Positions 46,508 through 57,900 are shown, numbered from the stretch's first letter. The stretch: DNA of 64,000 nt from Anaspis maculata (GCA_949128115.1 OX421963.1:57655306-57719305); one strand, 5' to 3'. The notes: generated by a model not told the origin, from the sequence alone. Program-made: numbers and translations.

Positions 46508-46831
46508 GGACGGAGTCATATTGGTGAAATAAGCGTTGCGAAATCAATCCGTCTGGGTTTATTCTTTGACGGATTCTTACCATTTTGGTCTCTTTCAAAA
46601 GCTACAAGGATGTACTTTGGTTTTAGCCCATTGGCATTTCCAAAATCCAAAAATAATTTCCTCCAATGTCAAAATTTGAACTTTTTCCTTGGATTTCAAA
46701 AATGCTGATGGGCTCAAACCAAAGTACATCCTTGTAGCTTTTGAAAGAGACCAAAATGGTAAGAATCCGTCAAAGAATAAACCCAGACGGATTGATTTCG
46801 CAACGCTTATTTCACCAATATGACTCCGTCC
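46508..46831. mobile_element. Near-perfect hairpin element, TTAA at both sides
   Basis: The outer 125 bases of the two arms (GGACGGAGTCATATTGGTGA inward to AGCCCAT) are identical apart from one base (TTTTAGCC versus TTTGAGCC). The loop is about 70 bases and partly paired. TTAA stands at 46504-46507 and 46832-46835, which would suit a piggyBac-type MITE, though TTAA may simply be part of the palindrome. This is the best-conserved hairpin in the window. Confidence 0.8.
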
Positions 46832-46839
46832 TTAACGTT

Positions 46840-48106
46840 TTTCTGACAGTCGTAGCTTGAGAAGTATAGGTACAGGCGAAGACGAAGACTTATTTGAGCC
46901 TGACCAAAATCGATTGAACAGTGGAAAAGTTATGCCAGAAAATCGATTCCAAAAATTTAACTTAAAATTGGTTTTTTAAAAATCCAAATTAATTCAACAA
47001 AACAAGTTAATCACCTTGTAAATTTCTACGGAACATTTTAGGACATTGTATGTCATAGTACATTTTTCGAACCCATTTGTCATCGGGAATCTACCCTCAA
47101 AGTTTGTACAAGTATTCCCGTTACACTCTGTACAGGATGTTCCAGAACTCGGCGTCCAGAGCCAAAGGTAGTTCAGGAAATTTTTTTAAATGTGCCAAAA
47201 AAATGTAAACAATTTTTCAGGGTTTTAATTTTTGGAGATTAATAGCTTTGCCCTATTTTATTTTTATTATATTCAATAAGATTTCAGAAAACTGAAATTT
47301 CCCTGAACGGTGGATATATAATATTTTAGTCTGTAGGTGGCGAATAGAAGAAGAATGAAGGTCTGTTTTTTACAATTTGAACAATTAACTACCCAAGGTT
47401 TATTTCACGTAAACCTATATCATTCCATGACAGTATTTTTTGGGAACTCTTCATCAAGTTCCCGATACCAGGACATTTTGACAAATGATCGCAATTAATC
47501 AATGATTGCTATAAAGCCACATAAATGTAAAACGTGAGCAGTCAAGCAAGGTTCTTAGATGCTATTTATTTCAATTTGTCAAAACGATAAAAAAAATTAT
47601 TAATAAGATGAAATTTTTTAAAGTTTAACTGATACCATTTACACATTTGATCAACACACCCATTCGATGCTACATATTTGATGCTCTTTAAATAAATTAA
47701 CTTATTAATTTTAAGGTTCCTCGGTTTTGTCAACTTTCACTTCTGCTTTGAACGTGCAATTTATACCACGTTATATTAATTTATTGCAATTTAAATTGTT
47801 ACATTTCCACTCCTTGATGATGCCGACGACGCGAAATGTGCGTATCACCTCCCCCTGCATCATCATCGTAAATTTTCAGTTCCGACTTGTTTCCATCAAA
47901 ATTTATATTCGGGCCCGGCTAATTAAGAAATTAAGAGCCCGCCAAAATAATGTTGTTGATATTGTAATTCCAAACGAAATAGAAAGTGCGTTAAAAATTT
48001 AATGATTTAATTATACCTTTGGCGGAACCACCGCCTGAAAATTATTATTATCCCTATCTGGCTGTTCATCTGAGCAAACACGTACTTTGTAAGAATAATA
48101 AAGCTG
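46840..48106. other. No gene; one repeat terminus at 47133
   Basis: CAGGATGTTCCAGAACTCGG at 47133 is related to the terminus at 26574. The ORF at 47727-48002 (91 codons) shows no domain. Confidence 0.4.
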
Positions 48107-48310
48107 ATGAAAATCTCAGAAGATACAGAAGATAGCAAAGAAACGACCTTTCTGAGGATTCAGAATTTATTACAACAAGGAAGTATCATCAACACTGTGA
48201 CCAATATTGTTAATGAAGGCATCTCTGTTAACCCATCAGAACAAAGAATACAAAAAATGTCGCGCAAATGTCAAAATTTAAAGCTTTCGATGAAAGTAAT
48301 AGGTAGATAA
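48107..48310 (+). CDS. Small ORF, unknown; possible exon
   Basis: A 67-codon frame starting MKISEDTEDS, open also for 15 codons upstream, rich in charged and polar residues and ending in KVIGR. It contains no motif I recognise. A GTAATAG at 48296 could be a weak splice donor. Composition is somewhat protein-like; could be chance. Confidence 0.2.
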   Translation: MKISEDTEDSKETTFLRIQNLLQQGSIINTVTNIVNEGISVNPSEQRIQKMSRKCQNLKLSMKVIGR

Positions 48311-49181
48311 TAATTCTGCGAGTTGTACAAATGTTTTAACATATGGTTAGGCTCCGTCTACCTTTACTGCGGACACCTACGTAGCCCGGAACTTTCACTT
48401 TTATTGGAGGAAAGAAATGGTGGAATATTATTGTACGCGCGTGGTGGTAGCTGCCTGTAACATAATTATTGTTGCAAAAAAATATTGTTAGGTAGGTACT
48501 ATGTTAATAACTGCAGAGACTTGCGCTAGAAGAAAAAATATGCATAGACCATACCTACACGCACAATGCAGAGTTTGACGAAGTTGAATAAGTTGATAAT
48601 AATTACGGCAATTATAATTGAATTGTTTAAAGAAGTATTATGTTAATAAATTATAGTTCGCGAAAGAAAACTGCTGCCGGGCACCTGTTGTTAGCTTGTT
48701 ACAATAATGATTATTAATATGCAGTTTTGCAGACTTTACTTTTCAATTTATTGAAAATTAATGTGTCACAATTAATAATTTTGATCGGCTTTAACCCATA
48801 TAGCCCGACCGTCCTTTATAAAGGACGGTAAAAGTTTTTTCCACAATAATCAACTGCTATTACTAGTATAAACAGATAAAGTCACTACATACCAAACTTC
48901 AAGTATTGAGAGCCCATTCATATCACTAGTTAGTTATAATTACTGAATTTGCTTGTATGGTGCCCTTTTGTTTGTTGTTGGCTTTTACAATGAATAACCA
49001 AAGGTAGGTATATTTTGTTGTTCATAACAGTTTATGATTGTTTTTTTTATATATTTGGGTACTTTGAAGATCAAGTAACTTGCCTGCTACCAAAACTTTA
49101 TTTTTTTTTTGAAACCGTCCCGTGAAAAAAACCGGTGTCCTTTATAAAGGACGGTAGGTCTATCCACTACTATCAACTACA

Positions 49182-49910
49182 ATGATGTCGTTTTTATTTC
49201 ACTTATTGGAAAAGACCCCTTACCATAGCACAGTTACTGGAAGAAATCGAGAAGGATGTATTGAAGATATTCCAGGAAAAATAGCAATTCTTTTCCCAAA
49301 AATACAAACGATGAGTGCGATACGGATGAAGATCCAGCAGAAGAAAATTTTATTGAACCAAACAAATTGCCAGAAGCGCAACTCGGAGCCGAATTTGGGC
49401 TACAAGTTTTGGATTGGGGCTTTGCGGCTAGGCATTATTGTTTATTTTGAGAAATGACGAGGTTCTCGTGATCAGAAGAAAAAGCACATCGTAGCACGTA
49501 GATCAACCGCTACTGATATAATCAGACTACGGAAATAGAGAATATGGGCGGTGTAGATCGTGATGATCAAAATCAAGGCTAATACAGAGTTTCAGTCAGA
49601 GGGAAAAATGGTATTTTCCACCATTTGCTCACTGCATAGATTATGACTACGCAAAAATCTTGGCGACTAAATAAAAAAAATGGCGGAAACCTCGACCAAC
49701 TAAAGTTCCAAAGATCTATGAGTACAGAACTGCTGGAAACTAACAATCAAATGACAAAGAAAAAGACCTTCGAAACCACCCAGAAATTTGCATGAGTTTT
49801 TTCATGAGCATGAGAAAATCACCGGCGATGCGCGGTATGCCATAAAAAAAATCAATTTTATGTGCAAAAATTGTTATGTCGACTTGCACCTCAATGATTG
49901 TCTCATTTTT
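49182..49910 (+). pseudogene. piggyBac transposase relic, N and C termini only
   Basis: An acidic N-terminal piece (TDEDPAEENFIEPNKLPEAQ, about 49322-49381) is followed within 165 bases by the C-terminal family signature MGGVDRDDQN (49544 on), then YRVSVRGKNG and a W-containing stretch with LDQLKFQRSM. Stops lie near 49580 and 49625. After a frameshift the cysteine-rich end follows: MCKNCYVDLHLNDC and FH at about 49860-49905. The catalytic DDD core between the two pieces is missing. The long ORF 49788-50432 covers only the cysteine-rich end and then runs into foldback sequence. Confidence 0.75.
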
Positions 49911-50122
49911 CACCACACTCTAAATTTATGTTTGTTTGCAAATTCATGTCTTGTTTTTGGTTTGTTTAGGTTTTCCTTCAATGATTTTTTTTTGTTATCT
50001 GATGTTTTTTGTTTTATATCGATAATTTCAAGTTTTTTGAAGTGCAAGGGAACATTTTTCAGTCGTTTGATGTTATCAAAAAATTTATATTTTGATTCTG
50101 ATTCTTGTCCATTTGGATTTAG

Positions 50123-50243
50123 TAATGAAGGATTTTCTCTTGTGGTAGATTTTTGGACACAAATAAGTAAAAACGTCGGCAAATACCTAGAGTTTTCACT
50201 TATTTGTGTCCAAAAATCTACCCCAAGAGAAAATCCTTCATTA
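50123..50243. mobile_element. Small foldback inside the second piggyBac element
   Basis: TAATGAAGGATTTTCTCTTG, TAGATTTTTGGACACAAATA and AGT pair almost perfectly with ACTTATTTGTGTCCAAAAAT and CTA...GAGAAAATCCTTCATTA. Confidence 0.8.
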
Positions 50244-50432
50244 AAAAATTTATATTTCATAGTAGTACATAGCCCTACCGTCCTTTTAAAAGGACAGCAC
50301 TTTTCAACTAAATACAACACTCAAAGAATTTTTTTCTTATTTTTGTGTGATTCCATTCTGATTAATAGACCAGAATTTCAAGAAAAATTTTCGCTTACGA
50401 AAAAAAAATTAATTCCGGACCATATGGGTTAA

Positions 50433-52220
50433 GAGTTAGCTTCAGAAACTTTGTACTTGATGCCACGTGCCTGCTTATAATCAATCGAAATGAAGGTGCG
50501 CATAGGGAGGACCAATCAAATAGAAGAGCTCTCCTGAATGAAAACAATTTCGCAAGGAAGACGGGCCTGGGACTTTGATGGTGTTCTATTATGATTACGC
50601 TGGAAAAATCTTGGTGTTCTCTTTCTCTAAGTCTAATAATAAGACATAACTAGCTGGTCTAGCTATAGCAAAAGCTCTGTTGATAGGGTGATTGATTCGC
50701 TTCATTTTAGTCGATTACTCTACATTTCAGTTGCGTGAGGCAACAAAATCAATCAAATTAGGAAATATTAAGGAAGTATGATAGAAAATTTTTGCGTACC
50801 TTCAACGAACCTATTGATTTTATCTCTATTGCAATGTTGAAAAAATACAGGGCATCTGAGTTCCTACATGCGGGTACCTAATTTGAATGTCAAGATATAT
50901 TTTTCTTAGAAGACCACTTCAGAAACACTCCTTCTGCGTTGTCACCTACGCTAAACAAAGAATAAATTCTCCTGCATTTATTTCATTGCGCCTGCTCTAA
51001 TATAACAATAATCCATATTTCATTCGAATAGTTTATAACTTGATCACTCGGAACTTTTTGCAAATTTTTACTGAATATTTTGATTGAAAAAATTAATCCA
51101 AGTTATCTTTTTTCCAGGTGAGTCCTTCCTGATGTCGACTTATTCCAAATGACAGCAGTTGATTGAGCTAAGGTGAGTCGCAGTCCAATTCATCACAATG
51201 CATCCGGTAAATAAATATCGACAAAAACTAACAAAAAGTTAGAAGACTGACTGCACCCCTGCTTTAAATTGAGCGGACTCGTTTTAGGGAAGTTGACAAC
51301 TCAGCACCCTTGGTCTACTAAATATTCATCCCGATATTCACCATGGGCTATCTTATGCCCAGTCAGTCACCATCAGTCTTAGAGTAATTATCAACTCAAA
51401 AAATGAAAAAATTGATAAATTATATTAGGTAGTGGTATACTGAGGTATACGTGCATGGCTTTGACGTGACGTAGGTTATTTGTACTCATACAATTGTATT
51501 ATAACATAGTACGTCACCATCGTTGGTCACGTTTACGTAATTCATTCATACGTAATTCATTTGTCGTCAGCACTGGATAAATCACAATTATGCAGGGTTG
51601 CTACCCTTCATAACGTGCGACCATGAACTGAATAGGCTAGCTGGCTGAACCGGACTGTGCAGGTTATACTTTTCCATGCATCACATGTTGTGCCTGATTC
51701 AAAAGTCTCAAAGTCACCAGAGAAGGATTATATTCCCCAATCAGTGGCGGTTTAGAGGTTTAGTCAATAAGCATCAGCTATATTGGGCGCAGAGATTTTT
51801 TTGAGGGTGAAAAATTTCCTGGATGTGAAGATTTCTCATTATAAAGGTACTTATTATTTTTATGCTTGATCCTCGCCTCAGTACTTTTAGTTTAAACTGA
51901 TTATCTATAATTCATTAATCAAATTCAGACAACTTTGCACCTGAATTTCTTTTGAAATTCACAAGGTGTTTTTTTAGTGATGTCGTAGATAGTAAGTATT
52001 TAAATGGCTTCTGGTAGGCAAAGTACGCAACTTATTCATAGAGACATGGCAGCATCTTAATGCAATTCCAAGTTTTGACTGACACGACTACAACTATAGT
52101 TGACAGTCGTCAACTTTGCCTGCAGGCATGGTGCATGGCCACTTAGTTACTTGAAAAATACACCGTAGGTATCTGCTTTGAAATATGCTCACAAGACAGC
52201 TCCTCAGCCCAAAAGGCGAG
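50433..52220. other. No gene; one exon-like 55-base segment
   Basis: At 51118-51172 a short segment sits between TTTTTTCCAG and AAGGTGAGTC, good acceptor and donor consensus, but it has stops in all frames, so it could only be a non-coding exon. The rest is AT-rich without recognised features. Confidence 0.3.
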
Positions 52221-52229
52221 CCTGAAGCT

Positions 52230-52406
52230 CAGTGGCGTAACTAGAAGTGTCCAATGGGGGGGGGGGGAGAGGTCAGGACTGAAAAATATGCGAGAATGCG
52301 AGCAAAGCGAACAAGAAAGCGCCACATTCCCAAAATTCTATAGGAAAATCTGATTGCTGGGGGGGGGGGGGTGACCCCAAAAAACCCCCCTTCAGTTACG
52401 CCACTG
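52230..52406. mobile_element. hAT-like MITE with CAGTGGCGTAACT ends
   Basis: Terminal inverted repeats CAGTGGCGTAACTAGAAG and CAGTGGCGTAACTGAAGG (right, reverse complement). Imperfect 8-bp duplication CTGAAGCT / CTAGAGCT at 52222-52229 and 52407-52414. Contains two G-runs of 12 or more bases and GCGAGCAAAGCGAAC at 52298. Confidence 0.8.
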
Positions 52407-52414
52407 CTAGAGCT

Positions 52415-53431
52415 GCACTTCCACAATTGTTTGGGTTTGCAGAATAATGATTCCATAAGATTTTTGCTGTTATCTTTTACAAGTCTAAAATTCTATCAGA
52501 TTTGTTCAAGATTAACTTTTTTTATTTTGTTATTATTTGTAGAAGTAGGTACTCAAAGTATACAGGTATAGTTATTGGGATGTTATTAGCAAATCTAATA
52601 ACTTTTTAAATTTATACATAATCATATGAAACTGACCAACCTTGTGTATTAATGGATCTTGGATTTTAGGAAACCGTTAAAAAATTAAGTACAGACTTTA
52701 ATGTCAACAGTGACCAGAGATCTGAATTGTCAATAGCTGTATGGGCAATCTCAGCTGCCAAATGTGAGTAAATGGATATTTTTTCAATTTGTTCGAAATT
52801 TTCGAATAAATCGGTTCTTACCAGAGACTACGTTAGGTAGTCATCTTCGAGATCATCTAAACTGGGTCAAAATTAAAGTGGATAGACCACCCCAAAATTT
52901 TGCCTCAGTAAAAATGGGGATATCTGGAGAAAAAATTGCCCGATTCTAAAATTTTTGTGGTGCTCGCCAGAGCAATTTTTTGAATACAAGATGCCATCTC
53001 CAATCACCTGATTGTTGACATTACTTTATGTAGGATATACAGGGTGGCAATTGAAGAAGTGCAAAAAAGACCTGACTTTAGCAAAACCCCGTTTTAAGAA
53101 AACAAGTCGCAGAATGTTTTGAGTCACATCTTTTGAAAGAATTATATCAATATCTTGAAACTGGATGCATTTTGAACCATTCTGGGCCATCTAACATGCA
53201 ATGCAATGTCACAGCATGCTTGATTTGCCATGGTCCCACAAAAGGTTCAAGTCCTCACCACTTCTGAGGGCTGGAGGGATCAAATTGTTTCATGGTACAT
53301 TTGATACAGCTATTATGTACGTTCCTGTCAAATTTCAAGGATAAGCAACAGTCCTGGCAGAGTCTATACCAGAAAATCCAAAAATTGCAAAAATTAGTAA
53401 CCCTTAGGAGAAACAAAATACGATCAAATGT
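52415..53431. other. Repeat relatives, no gene
   Basis: 52870-53200 resembles 30890-31200 (ACCCCAAAATTTTGCCTCA, then ATATACAGGGTG at 53036). No coding region is recognised. Confidence 0.4.
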
Positions 53432-53941
53432 TCAAAAATATTTCGCGTTATTGACGTACATTGTTATCATGTGTTCCATCGTTTCTGCTTCATTTTCACA
53501 CATTCTACATATTCGCTCTTCGTCCTCCTTCCAAAATCTGTTTTCCCTTTCTTCATTTCCGCATCTGAATCTTGCCATTGTCTTTCTTCCTTTTGCGCTC
53601 TCCCTATCAAGATATTTTGGCTGTTCTTTTGTCACTAGCCCTTCGTACTTTCTGTGATACCTTGATTCTTTTATTTTTTTTATCCTTTCTTGCATTTCGA
53701 CATCTCTGTCCCGCATCCTCAGTTCCTCCATCAGCAAGCCACCATTTCTCCTTATTCTTGCAACCTCTTCTCCTGCGTATCTGTTTCTTCTGTAGTATTT
53801 CTCTCTTTCTTCCCATCTTCTGCCTTCTGCTCTTCTGTTCTTTTCTTTCCAGCATTCTTGTAAAATTTTGCAATCTTCTCTGTCGTACATCTTCTCTTCG
53901 TATTTTACTGCTCTCCGGCTATAGGTACGAGAGTATGTCAA
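53432..53941 (-). pseudogene. LINE ORF2 C-terminal fragment (non-LTR retrotransposon)
   Basis: A 169-codon minus-strand frame, highly charged, containing RRNRYAGEEVARIRRNGG, KIKESRYHRKYEGL, PKYLDRESAKGRKTMARFRC and GNEERENRFW, then a zinc-finger start CRMCENEAETMEH. This order is typical of the C-terminal part of ORF2 in non-LTR retrotransposons common in insects (endonuclease and reverse transcriptase lie upstream in full elements and are absent here). The last cysteine of the C-x2-C...H...C finger is missing at the end. It is a 5'-truncated dead copy; the plus-strand ORFs at 53572-53961 and the other minus frame are its shadows. Confidence 0.75.
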
Positions 53942-53944
53942 ATG

Positions 53945-55560
53945 ATTTGAAGATTCAATGACTCATATGTCATCATTAGCCACAAACTAGCTATTATTGG
54001 GGACATTGTTTTTTGCAAAATTATTGCTACAGAGTAGTCATAGTATAACCAAAGTGGACAAAGAAAAAATTTTCGATGTTTTTTTGACGCTAACGTTGTT
54101 TTTCCTGAAATGCGGCTATAAAGCCTTCGATATAGCCCTTCCAAAGCTTAAAATAAATAATCGTTTTTTTTGTATAACTTCAGTAGGTACCGTTCAACCG
54201 ATTTTGTTCAGGTTTAAACCAAAGTTCAGTTACATATCGAACAGTAAAACAGAATGCCTTTTATCAACGTTTTTAAGAAGCCATTTTCCAAGCCATTTTA
54301 CCTCTAAATTTTCACTTCCATAGTACCTAATTATTGAAAATGGAAAAAAGATATATTTTCAACTCAAATGTCAAATTTCGCGCCGCCTGTGATGCATATT
54401 GAATATGAAACACCTGTTGTACCTACTCGGTGTTATTATACTTGTGATACGCCTAGGCCCTATATTAACCTAACTCATAAAGAATAACGTACACCACTGT
54501 GGTCATCATAATCGTTTGTGTCATCTGCATGTGATCGGCACTCTCTGTCACTTCAGTCAGCGTCAGCACGCCGACAAACATCATCACTCATCAGGTATAA
54601 ATGTGCTTGTAAATAGAGTCGGCAAGAAATTTCCGTAGCAGCTGAAGCAGGCACGAGTATCGGCACGTTGCAGGCTACGTGAATCAGGCATCCACGTGTG
54701 ATCCGGTGTGTTTTGCACCCCCTTTGGACTCTTCTCACCTGAAGGCATATCTCCGAACCCAGTGTTTGCCGATACCTTCTCATATCGAGTGGTATAATAT
54801 TCGGCGCGTCTAGAACTTTATTATTAACGGCGATTTGAACAACAACAAGAACTGTTACGATATACCGAATTGACCGTTTGTGTGCCCTCAATATTGTTGC
54901 TACCGATATAATAACCAATAATCGGGGTTGTAACATGCATACATGTCTTTTCATTCATCTCTCATCTTCATTCATAATTTTTTCGTTTTAATTTGATTAA
55001 ATTTTCGTGCGGTTTCTTTTTTATTGTGCGGTTTTGACATAGATTCAATGTGGAACCTTCTTCACTCTTAACTCAAAGGTGTTGTTAAACTTCATGACTT
55101 TGAGTGTAGATACGTTGAAGCACTTTTCGGAAATTATGGGAAGACAAAAAAAAGGAAGTTGCTGGAGAGGTATATACCCATTGAAGTTCAACTCCGCATA
55201 GACCGCTTTTGTCGCATGCGAAATTAATATTAATCATAATCATATGCTAAACCAATAATGCAGTCATAAATTCATATCACCTTTCCATTAATTTAAATGA
55301 TTTATGTATTTTTATTACATTTCACGCTTGGACGAACATTTCACTAATTGATTGGCAATATTGCAGTATGCGATCAGTGAAATGGAAGAACCAAAATTTT
55401 TGTAATTCACCCCGATTTCAATTCATTCTCTACCGCATCCTCCGATTTATTCGTAGGTTTTTTGCCGTGTTGCTGTGAAGAGAACGTATCAAGCAGGAGA
55501 AATTTCAAAAGTGCGTGGATTCAGACGAAAAGTTGAACTTTAACTAAGAGAATTCAAGCT
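53945..55560. other. Repeat-poor upstream region, no gene assigned
   Basis: No transposon ends found between 54330 and 55560. A GC-richer patch at 54530-54900, with a TCAGT-type word and TATAAATG, could hold a promoter of the exon at 55623. The 133-codon minus-strand ORF at 54553-54954 shows no domain and is not called. Confidence 0.3.
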
Positions 55561-55622
55561 TCGCAATTGTGTTTAAAATTGCGGGCCTAGCTTGGCCTCG
55601 GGACAGCTATGGGTATATTGCA

Positions 55623-55752
55623 ATGAGTGCCCCTTCTGACGCTTCAGTGTACCATAGTCGGTGTTCATACGAAGAAAATGACGGCGCCTACAACGGATGG
55701 TCCTCAGAGAACCGACAGTGGGTGCCTTCGTACTATGACGGCCCGCAACAAG
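55623..55752 (+). CDS. Candidate first coding exon of a host gene
   Basis: ATG at 55623 (context TTGCAATGAG) opens 43 codons, MSAPSDASVYHSR to SYYDGPQQ, rich in Ser, Tyr and Trp, and ends at CAACAAG followed by GTGAGAA, a near-ideal splice donor at 55753. The phase would be 1. A longer upstream-open frame begins at 55569 with MFKIAGLAWP, but the downstream ATG is the simpler start. Beyond the donor the frame continues without obvious protein character. Codon use and GC content rise exactly over this interval. No domain is recognised, so the gene cannot be named. The next exon is not visible in the window, implying a long first intron or an exon beyond 64 kb. Confidence 0.5.
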
Positions 55753-55982
55753 GTGAGAATTTTGGCCAAATGCGACAAGTGCTGTCAGGTATCTACTTAT
55801 GCCTGGACTTATGCAGTGGTCTCAAAAGTATCGCATTTCGTATCCATCAGAGGAATCCACTCAAGAACCCGAGAGAAATATTGAAAAAAAAAATTGTTGA
55901 GGTGATTTTGGGAAACTGTTTGGGATAGATTATACAGTAAAAGTTGTCAGCCACTAGGTGTGCACTAAGCTTCTTTTTAATA

Positions 55983-57143
55983 CAAGGTGTACCAAAACTA
56001 GACAACAATATTTAACCAGCCCATACTACGTCAAAAAATAGAAAGAAAAGTTCTAATGCCATGGATCGAATAATGCCTGATCATGGTTTTTTGCAAATAT
56101 CTCCGAAACTTGCCAAGATAAAATGACGCAATGTAGTTTGACGGCTACACCACGTTATAAGCTTCAGGTAATATTGCGAAAAAGATGGCCACATTTTATC
56201 AGGGACATCCAAGGAGGGACAAGGAATGAATTCATAGCCCCATTCTTTATATTCATGACTTTTTATGAATTTTATTCAGCAAATGAAAGGATCAAAAATA
56301 GAGTTTTTTATGGGAAACAAATCTTTTTGCACTATTTTGATTCGACACACTGTTTTCGAGATGAATCACTTTGAAGAAAACTTCACCTGAGATGCTCCTA
56401 AAATTTCCAAATCCAGAGTACAGAATTCAGAACGATAAAACCAACTGTGTTTCCTAAAACCAAAAACAGAAAGAAACATTCCAATAAAGGTGGGTTGAAA
56501 ATACTCCTTAGGGGACTTGGAGCTCCTTGGGAGGGTACCTTGCCGAGAAAAAATGAATTGCGCTCTAGGGGCTCTGGTCCCCTAAGGAGCATTTTTCAAC
56601 CCAACTTTATTGGAACGTTCCTTCCTATTTTTAGTCCAAGAAAACACAGTTGGTGTTATTGCTCTGATTGCTCTAATTTGAAAATTTTAGGAGAATCTCA
56701 GGTAAAGTTTTCTTTGAAATAATTTATCTCGAAAACGGTGCGTCAAATCAAAATAGTACAAGAGGACTTTTTTTTCATAAAAAAACATTTATTTTCCAGA
56801 TTTTCTTATCAAAGTTTAGCAAAAAACATGACCAAAAATTAAGGGGGCTGAATTCATCTCCTGTCACCCCTTTGTTGGACGTCTCCGATAAAATGTGGAG
56901 ATCTTTTCCACAGCATTACCTACGGCTCATAACAATGTAGCAGTCAGATCAAATTTTGTCATTTTACCAACTTGGCAAGTTTCGGAAATATTTGCAAACA
57001 TTCATCATCAGGCTTCCCCCTTTAAGAGCTCTAGCTCCCTCAGGGGGCATTATTAGACCCATGTTCATAGAAACTTTTCTTCCTATGTATTTTTGACGTG
57101 GAATAAGCTGGTCAGGTATTGCGGTCTTATTTCGGGACACCTG
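55983..57143. mobile_element. 1.16-kb foldback element
   Basis: TA-flanked. The left end CAAGGTGTACCAAAACTAG pairs with the right end CGGGACACCTG; then CAGCCCATACTACGTCAAAA / TTTTTGACGTGGAATAAGCTG, AAATATCTCCGAAACTTGCC / CAAGTTTCGGAAATATTTGC, GGCCACATTTTATC / GATAAAATGTGGAG, CATTCCAATAAAG / CTTTATTGGAACG and TCCTTAGGGGAC / GTCCCCTAAGGA close to the centre at about 56563. ORFs inside (56123-56374, 56398-56592, 56447-56722) are arm sequence. Confidence 0.85.
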
Positions 57144-57551
57144 TACCTATATACAGGTGGTTCGTGAATCGTAAAAATGCATTTCTCTACAAAAACGCCA
57201 TCAAAAATTTTTCGATAGAAACGGAAAGAGTCACGGAGATCTTATTCTAAATTATTTTAGAAACCAATGAAATTTTGTTTAGACATAGTTTAAGAAAACT
57301 TTGATTTCTGTGATTTATGGCTCTATATCGTAAACAGGAATAATCTGTGCACACCTGGTTGATAATATTGACTGTGAAATTTTCCTGAAAGAATCTTTAG
57401 AAAATCGTCCGCGAAAGGTGTTCCAAGAGACTTCAGTGCTTCTACCTACATCTGTTTTTTTGTCCGGTGAGCTGCAAAATCCCTGCCGTTTTTCTTCAGT
57501 CTTGACAGCGGCGTCAAGCCTAAATGTTAACGACAACAAGCAAAGAAATCT

Positions 57552-57900
57552 CGGAGGAGCTTATTGTGGTGTGATGGTCAGCGCGGTCGACTAGGTACCA
57601 CTCCAGAGGTCGCGGGTTCGATCCCCGCCGGGGACGGACTTTCGCCTTGAAAACAAACTTCTTGGTTCAGTTGGAATGCTTGCTAAATGCAAGACGCGCC
57701 ATGTGTCACATAGCACGTAAAATACGAACGATGGTGCCGACCCCATGCGATGTTGGTGGTCGTTAAAAATCCCTACCCTGTGTTGGAACACACAGGGGTT
57801 TGGCAAAATTTCCGGTATAGTAGAGGAAAGCATTCACCGCGGCGTCGGTGTTAGGCCTTGTTGCGGAAATAGGCCGACGTTGAATAAACGAATAAAAAAA
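57552..57900 (+). mobile_element. Complete tRNA-derived SINE with 10-bp target duplication
   Basis: A tRNA-like head with A box TGGTCAGCGCGG and B box GGTTCGATCCC is followed by a body of about 260 bases and an A-rich tail (AATAAACGAATAAAAAAA). AAAGAAATCT stands at 57542-57551 and again at 57901-57910, the target duplication. SINEs are transcribed by RNA polymerase III and copied by a LINE enzyme in trans. A body-only copy is at 41318-41580 and a reversed head at 40945-41040. The minus ORF 57591-57833 is not a gene. Confidence 0.85.
57575..57625 (+). promoter_or_regulatory. Internal RNA polymerase III promoter (A and B boxes) of the SINE
   Basis: A box TGGTCAGCGCGG at 57575-57586 and B box GGTTCGATCCC at 57615-57625, spaced as in a tRNA gene. 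The B box matches the consensus GGTTCGANNCC. Confidence 0.8.

Larger units (their letters stand above)
48795..50428 (+). mobile_element. Second piggyBac-like element, core-deleted
   Basis: TTAA at 48791-48794 and 50429-50432. Ends CCCATATAGCCCGACCG and (reverse complement of right) CCCATATGGTCCGG. The palindromic box CCGTCCTTTATAAAGGACGG is at 48809-48828, with variants at 49137-49154 and 50278-50295, placed as in the 22686 element although the sequences differ. It contains an N-terminal acidic fragment and a C-terminal transposase fragment, and a small foldback at 50123-50243. Confidence 0.85.

Noticed and set aside
49788..50432. 214-codon plus-strand ORF, the longest in the window
   Set aside because: Only its first 40 or so residues match the piggyBac cysteine-rich end; the rest is AT-rich and foldback sequence inside the element.
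53572..53961. 129-codon plus-strand ORF rich in Phe/Leu/Ser
   Set aside because: It is the complement of the charged LINE fragment on the minus strand.
57562..57640. Functional tRNA gene
   Set aside because: A and B boxes are present but the cloverleaf is not complete; body, tail and target duplication show a SINE.
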